A DNA stretch of 24,990 bases from positions 1-24,990 of the forward strand of contig DBFBGQ010000076.1 of assembly GCA_048201975.1 (NCBI GenBank). The letters run 5' to 3'. This stretch comes from Egerieenecus sp048201975 (GTDB lineage: Bacteria > Bacillota > Clostridia > Christensenellales > Aristaeellaceae). The notes under the pieces are model-generated. The model was not told the DNA's origin and ran no database searches. It worked only from the letters and a program-made list of their open reading frames with translations. Shown here in pieces: positions 21,178 to 24,990 of the stretch. Position 1 is the stretch's first letter. Each line of letters starts with the position of its first letter. A program made the position numbers and the translations under genes.

Positions 21178-22029
21178 TTATTCCTCCTCCTGCAAAATGG
21201 CGATGTAGCGGTCCAGGGCATCCTGCCAGGTGGGCAGGCGGCGGAAGCCGGCGTCGTCCAGGCTGCGCTTGCTCATGCGGGAATTCAGCGGGCGCTTGGC
21301 CGCGGTGGGATACTCGCTGGTGGGGATGGGGCGGATCTTGCACTTCAGCCCCGCCCGGTCCATGATGGCCTGGGCAAACTCCGCCCAGGAGCAGTAGCCC
21401 TCGTTGGTGGCGTGGTACACGCCATACTTTTCCGTCTGGATCATGTCGCACAGCAGCACCGCCAGGTCGGCGGTGTAGGTGGGGGAGCCGATCTGGTCGT
21501 TGACCACGGTCAGCTCCTTTTTCTCCGCGCCCAGGCGCAGCATGGTGCGCACAAAGTTGTGCCCGTTCTCCCCGAACACCCAGCTGATGCGCACGATGTA
21601 GTACCGCTGCATCAGGCTGAGCACCGCTTCCTCGCCCTGGGCCTTGGTCAGGCCGTAGACGCTCTGGGGCATGATGGGGTCGTTGACCTCGTAGGCCTGG
21701 TCCCCGCTGCCCTCAAACACATAGTCGGTGCTGATGTACATGAGCTTTGCCTGCACCGCCAGGGCGGCCCGGACCATGTTCAGCGTGCCCATGCCGTTGA
21801 CCTCGGCGCACACCTCGGGCATGCTCTCCGCCTTGTCCACGCTGGTGTAGGCGGCGCAGTGGATGATGGCGTCGGGGGCGTAGGCGCGCACGGCGTCCAT
21901 CACCGCGTCGGCGTTGGTCAGGTCGAAGTCCTGCACGTCCACGCCTTTGTTCTCAATGCCCAGCTGCGTCAGGCGGCGGCATACGTCATAGCCCAGCTGA
22001 CCGCCCACGCCCGTAACCAATATCTTCAT
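21178..22029 (-). CDS. rfbD: dTDP-4-dehydrorhamnose reductase
   Basis: This is a 283-aa short-chain dehydrogenase. The N-terminal NAD(P)-binding motif is VTGVGGQLG (residues 5-13), the catalytic Y125-x3-K129 lies in SVYGLTKAQGEE, and YISTDYVFEG is typical of RmlD. It reduces dTDP-4-dehydro-L-rhamnose to dTDP-L-rhamnose with NAD(P)H, the last step of the pathway, in the cytoplasm. The start ATG at 22027-22029 overlaps the rfbB stop (ATGA). It is the final gene of the rhamnose set, before the terminator at 21130-21162. Confidence 0.95.
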   Translation of the reverse strand: MKILVTGVGGQLGYDVCRRLTQLGIENKGVDVQDFDLTNADAVMDAVRAYAPDAIIHCAAYTSVDKAESMPEVCAEVNGMGTLNMVRAALAVQAKLMYISTDYVFEGSGDQAYEVNDPIMPQSVYGLTKAQGEEAVLSLMQRYYIVRISWVFGENGHNFVRTMLRLGAEKKELTVVNDQIGSPTYTADLAVLLCDMIQTEKYGVYHATNEGYCSWAEFAQAIMDRAGLKCKIRPIPTSEYPTAAKRPLNSRMSKRSLDDAGFRRLPTWQDALDRYIAILQEEE

Positions 22030-23054
22030 GCTTTCCCCCGATTTCCGTACATTTTTTCGTAGTAGTCCTGGTAGTCCCCGGCCAGGATGTCCTTCCACCA
22101 CTTCTCGTGCTCCAGGTACCAGCGGATGGTATCCTGAATGCCCTGGTCAAAGGTGGTGGTGGGCAGCCAGCCCAGCTCCCGGTGAATCTTTCCGGGGTCG
22201 ATGGCGTAGCGCCGGTCGTGGCCTGGGCGGTCCTTGACGAAGGTGATCAGGCTCTCCGGCTTGCCCAGGGCCGCCAGAATGGTCTTGACCACCTGCAGGT
22301 TGGTGCGCTCGTTATGTCCGCCCACGTTGTAGATTTCGCCCTCCCGGCCCTTGCGCATCACCAGGTCGATGGCGGCGCAGTGGTCGGCCACGTGGAGCCA
22401 GTCGCGGACGTTTTCCCCGGCGCCGTAGACGGGCAGGCTCTGGTCGGCCTGCGCCCGGGAGATCATCAGGGGGATCAGCTTCTCGGGGAACTGGTAGGGG
22501 CCGTAGTTATTGGAGCAGCGGGTGATGCTCACCGGCAGGCCGTAGGTGCGGGCGTAGGCCAGCACCAGCAGGTCCGCGGAGGCTTTGGAGGCGCTGTAGG
22601 GGCTGGAGGTGTGGATGGGCGTGTCCTCGTAGAAGAACAGGTCCGGCCGGTCCAGGGGCAGGTCCCCGTAGACCTCGTCGGTGGACACCTGATGGAAGCG
22701 CCCCACCCCGTACTTGCGGCAGGCGTCCATGAGCGTCTGGGTGCCCAGGATGTTGGTGCGCAGGAACAGCCCGGGGTCGTTGACGGAGCGGTCCACGTGG
22801 GTCTCCGCGGCGAAGTTCACCACGATGTCGGGCTTTTCCTCCGCAAAGAGGCGCTCCACCGCCTCCCGGTCGGTGATGTCCCCCTTCACAAAGCGGAAGT
22901 TGGGGTTTTGCATGGCGTCCTCGAGGGTGGCCAGGTTGCCCGCATAGGTCAGGCTGTCCAGGCAGACCACCCGGTCCCCGGGATGCTGCTCCAGCTCGTA
23001 GTATACGAAATTGCCGCCGATGAAACCGGCGCCGCCGGTTACGATGATGGTCAT
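22026..23054 (-). CDS. rfbB: dTDP-glucose 4,6-dehydratase
   Basis: This is a 342-aa extended short-chain dehydrogenase. The motif GGAGFIGGNF (residues 7-16) binds NAD, STDEVYG carries T125-D126-E127, and Y153-x3-K157 lies in SPYSASKAS; all are hallmarks of RmlB. It converts dTDP-glucose to dTDP-4-dehydro-6-deoxyglucose. ATG at 23052-23054 is chosen, with GTGAGGC about 10 bases upstream. An in-frame GTG at 23069 overlaps the rfbC stop but lacks its own ribosome binding site. Confidence 0.95.
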   Translation of the reverse strand: MTIIVTGGAGFIGGNFVYYELEQHPGDRVVCLDSLTYAGNLATLEDAMQNPNFRFVKGDITDREAVERLFAEEKPDIVVNFAAETHVDRSVNDPGLFLRTNILGTQTLMDACRKYGVGRFHQVSTDEVYGDLPLDRPDLFFYEDTPIHTSSPYSASKASADLLVLAYARTYGLPVSITRCSNNYGPYQFPEKLIPLMISRAQADQSLPVYGAGENVRDWLHVADHCAAIDLVMRKGREGEIYNVGGHNERTNLQVVKTILAALGKPESLITFVKDRPGHDRRYAIDPGKIHRELGWLPTTTFDQGIQDTIRWYLEHEKWWKDILAGDYQDYYEKMYGNRGKA

Positions 23055-23065
23055 GGCTGTGTGCC

Positions 23066-23623
23066 TCACTTTCCGTAGATGAAGTTCACGTCGCTATCCT
23101 TGAGGAAGGGCGCGGCCAGATCCTTTTCCGAGCGGATGGGATCCTCCACGCCCCACTCCACGCCGATCTCCGGGTCGTCGTAGCGGATGGAGCGGTCGCA
23201 GGCCTTGCTGTAGAGGTTGTCCACCTTGTAGACGAACTCCACGTCGTCGGTGAGGGTCACAAAGCCGTGGCCGAAGCCCCGGGGAATGTAGAGCATGCGC
23301 TTGTTTTCCGCGGAGAGCTCCACCAGCACCCATTTTTTGTACGTGGGGCTGCCCTTGCGCAGGTCCACCGCCAGGTCCTTCACCGCGCCCCGGGTCACCC
23401 GGACGATCTTGCACTGGGCCATGGGGTCCATCTGGAAATGAATTCCCCGCAGGGTGCCCTTCTTCTGGGTGAAGGACTGGTTGTCCTGCACCCAGTCGTT
23501 GTGAATGTCCAGGGAGGCGAACACCTCCCGGTTATAGGTCTCCATGAAGTAGCCGCGATAGTCGCCGAACACCTTCGGCTCCAGAATCCATACGTCCGGC
23601 AGGGACGTGGCGATCTTTTCCAT
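23066..23623 (-). CDS. rfbC: dTDP-4-dehydrorhamnose 3,5-epimerase
   Basis: This is a 185-aa cupin-fold epimerase. RmlC landmarks are FGDYRGYFMETYN, DNQSFTQKKGTLRGIHFQ (catalytic His62 region), KIVRVTRGAVKDLAVDLRKG and YIPRGFGHGF. It epimerises C3 and C5 of the 4-keto sugar made by RfbB. The start ATG at 23621-23623 follows AAAGGAATC. It lies 22 bases after rfbA. Confidence 0.95.
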   Translation of the reverse strand: MEKIATSLPDVWILEPKVFGDYRGYFMETYNREVFASLDIHNDWVQDNQSFTQKKGTLRGIHFQMDPMAQCKIVRVTRGAVKDLAVDLRKGSPTYKKWVLVELSAENKRMLYIPRGFGHGFVTLTDDVEFVYKVDNLYSKACDRSIRYDDPEIGVEWGVEDPIRSEKDLAAPFLKDSDVNFIYGK

Positions 23624-23645
23624 CTTCCGAGATTCCTTTCTGTGG

Positions 23646-24530
23646 TCAGTAGCGGAGCTTGCCGTCGGCCACCCGCTTCAGGTGCTCCCCATAGGGGCTC
23701 TTGCCATAGCGCTGGGCGGAGGCCAGCAGCGTCTCCTTGTCGATCCAGCCGTTTTTGAAGGCGATCTCCTCGGGGGCGGAAATCTTCACGGACTGGCGCT
23801 TTTCCACCATGCGCACAAAGTCCGCCGCGTCCACCAGGCTGTCCATGGTGCCGGTGTCCAGCCAGGCGAAGCCCCGGCCCAATAGCTTCACGTCCAGGGT
23901 GCCGTCCTTCAGGTAGAGCTCGTTGAGGGAGGTGATTTCCAGCTCCCCACGGGCGGAGGGCTTCACCTGCTTGGCCAGCTCCACCACCCGGCGGTCGTAG
24001 AAATATAGCCCCGTGATGCAGTAGTTGGACTTGGGGTGCTGCGGCTTCTCCTCCACGGAGATCACCTTGCCGCTTTCGTCAAACTCCACGATGCCGAAGC
24101 GCTCGGGATCGTTGACGTAGTAGCCGAAGATGGTGGCGCGGCCCTGCTCGGCGTTGGCCACCGCCTCCCGCAGGATGCGGGAGAAGCCGTTGCCGTAGAA
24201 GATGTTGTCCCCCAGCACCATGGCGCACACATCGTCCCCGATGAATTCCTCGCCAATGAGGAAGGCCTGGGCCAGGCCGTCCGGGGAGGGCTGCACCGCG
24301 TATTGCAGCCGCAGGCCGAACTGGCTGCCGTCCCCCAGCAGCGCCTCAAAGCGCGGGGTGTCCGTGGGGGTGGAGATGATCAGGATGTCCTGAATCCCCG
24401 CCAGCATCAGCGTGGACAGGGGATAGTAGATCATGGGCTTGTCATACACGGGCAGCAGCTGCTTGCTGGTCACCATGGTCAGCGGGTACAGCCGGGTACC
24501 CGCGCCGCCGGCCAGGATAATTCCCTTCAT
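23646..24530 (-). CDS. rfbA: Glucose-1-phosphate thymidylyltransferase
   Basis: This is a 294-aa nucleotidyltransferase. The signature GGAGTRLYPLT (residues 8-18), KQLLPVYDKPMIYYPLSTLM, LGDNIFYG and FAWLDTGT identify RmlA. It joins dTTP and glucose-1-phosphate to give dTDP-glucose, the entry step to dTDP-L-rhamnose for cell-surface polysaccharides. Gene order A-C-B-D with short gaps or overlaps gives one operon from the promoter at 24565-24594. The start ATG at 24528-24530 follows GAGGAATTGCC. Confidence 0.96.
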   Translation of the reverse strand: MKGIILAGGAGTRLYPLTMVTSKQLLPVYDKPMIYYPLSTLMLAGIQDILIISTPTDTPRFEALLGDGSQFGLRLQYAVQPSPDGLAQAFLIGEEFIGDDVCAMVLGDNIFYGNGFSRILREAVANAEQGRATIFGYYVNDPERFGIVEFDESGKVISVEEKPQHPKSNYCITGLYFYDRRVVELAKQVKPSARGELEITSLNELYLKDGTLDVKLLGRGFAWLDTGTMDSLVDAADFVRMVEKRQSVKISAPEEIAFKNGWIDKETLLASAQRYGKSPYGEHLKRVADGKLRY

Positions 24531-24564
24531 GGCAATTCCTCGTTTCTTCAGCGTTGTCGGTGGT

Positions 24565-24594
24565 ATTATAGCATGAGTGCCGGGTACATTTCAA
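24565..24594 (-). promoter_or_regulatory. Promoter of the rfbACBD operon
   Basis: On the minus strand, TTGAAA (24589-24594), an 18-bp spacer and an extended -10 TGCTATAAT (hexamer 24565-24570). Both elements are strong. Confidence 0.8.
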
Positions 24595-24612
24595 TGGAAA
24601 GGCCGGGGAAAG

Positions 24613-24627
24613 CCCGGCATAGCCGGG
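24613..24627 (-). terminator. Weak terminator-like hairpin after the gene at 24645
   Basis: CCCGGC-tat-GCCGGG on the minus strand, followed by CTTTCC only. It would separate the chimeric gene from rfbA. Confidence 0.4.
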
Positions 24628-24644
24628 AAAACCTCCCCCAGGGC

Positions 24645-24990
24645 TCAGGCGTTGCGGGGCGGGCTCATGGGCTCCCCCGCCCGGCACATGGGGCACTCCG
24701 CCGGGGCGTACAGCCGCACCTGCGCCTGGCACAGGGCTGTGAAGGGCACCCCCAGGTCCACCCGGCCGCCGGTGCCGTCCACCAGCGCCGCCACCTGAAC
24801 CACGCTTCCTCCGCCGGCCCGCACGATCTCCATCACTTCCCGCACCGAGCCGCCGGTGCGCACCGTGTCCTCCACCACCAATACGCGGCCGGACAGAAAA
24901 ATCGCCTCTTCCACGTCATGCGTGATAAACAGCACGGTCTTGTGGTCGTTTTCCCACTGATCGAGCAGCCACTCCTGCATGGTGATGCGG
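24645..24990 (-). CDS. Chimeric frame: ABC ATPase end joined to PyrE C-terminal half (partial)
   Basis: The frame is open to the right edge; the ATG at 24980 is probably internal. The first ~35 visible residues (ITMQEWLLDQWEND, then HKTVLFITHDVEEAIFLS) are the H-loop region of a NitT/TauT/SsuB-type ABC transporter ATPase. From about 24893 leftwards the frame continues as GRVLVVEDTVRTGGSVREV (the PRPP-binding motif of orotate phosphoribosyltransferase), then ALVDGTGGRVDLGVPFTAL and the PyrE-like ending YAPAECPMCRAGEP. ABC ATPases normally read LSDRVLVM at this point, so the join lies at the shared RVLV sequence (about 24873-24893). Neither half is complete: the PyrE part lacks its N-terminal orotate-binding half. 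It is either a real deletion fusion or an assembly join; it should not be annotated as a working enzyme. Confidence 0.75.
   Translation of the reverse strand, partial: RITMQEWLLDQWENDHKTVLFITHDVEEAIFLSGRVLVVEDTVRTGGSVREVMEIVRAGGGSVVQVAALVDGTGGRVDLGVPFTALCQAQVRLYAPAECPMCRAGEPMSPPRNA

Noticed and set aside
22107..23078. 323-aa plus-strand frame opposite rfbB
   Set aside because: Antisense of a textbook dehydratase with complete motifs.

Overview
The window looks like a chromosomal segment of a high-GC, probably anaerobic member of the Bacillota (Clostridia). The evidence is a PdaB-type sporulation deacetylase, an IreB (UPF0297) gene, strong AGGAGG ribosome binding sites, consensus sigma-A promoters and intrinsic terminators. 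The exact lineage cannot be fixed from the sequence alone. No phage or transposase gene was seen.

Layout. (1) 1-1690: the 3' part of a lipoprotein-like polysaccharide deacetylase, a two-OB-fold SSB-like protein, a strong terminator, then tRNA-Lys(CTT) with a perfect promoter and its own terminator. (2) 1715-7884, all minus strand: a module of a 580-aa double-HTH regulator followed by four exported proteins, three without recognised function and one family 3 solute-binding protein. A promoter with two palindromes lies upstream. (3) 8393-10968, minus strand: a ClpB-like AAA+ ATPase with an apparently degenerate first AAA module, coupled by an ATGA overlap to an unrecognised 226-aa protein. (4) 11203-16040, plus strand: a complete branched-chain amino acid ABC transporter, livJ-livH-livM-livG-livF. 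(5) 16357-18611, minus strand: a TetR-family regulator starting at TTG and a beta-lactamase-fold serine hydrolase. (6) 18891-20098, plus strand: ireB overlapping an aldo/keto reductase with a C-terminal 2[4Fe-4S] domain. (7) 20409-24530, minus strand: dTDP-L-rhamnose genes rfbA-rfbC-rfbB-rfbD, then an exported Cna-B-like protein behind a terminator. (8) 24645 to the right edge, minus strand: an open frame that reads as the end of a NitT/TauT-type ABC ATPase joined in frame to the C-terminal half of orotate phosphoribosyltransferase.

The least explained content is non-coding. Three copies (A, B, C) of a 220-265 bp structured repeat lie just after the 3' ends of genes, at 8068-8330, 16116-16337 and 20143-20365. 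A fourth element (D, 17098-17367) shares their imperfect terminal inverted repeats, but its interior is a run of about seven near-perfect hairpins. The internal and closing stems change in a compensatory way between copies, and each element abuts GC-rich terminator-like hairpins, sometimes duplicated on both sides. This repeat family, the secreted-protein module, the AAA+ pair and the ABC/PyrE chimera deserve the closest second look.

Calls rest on reading motifs by eye. No database search, folding or composition calculation was run.
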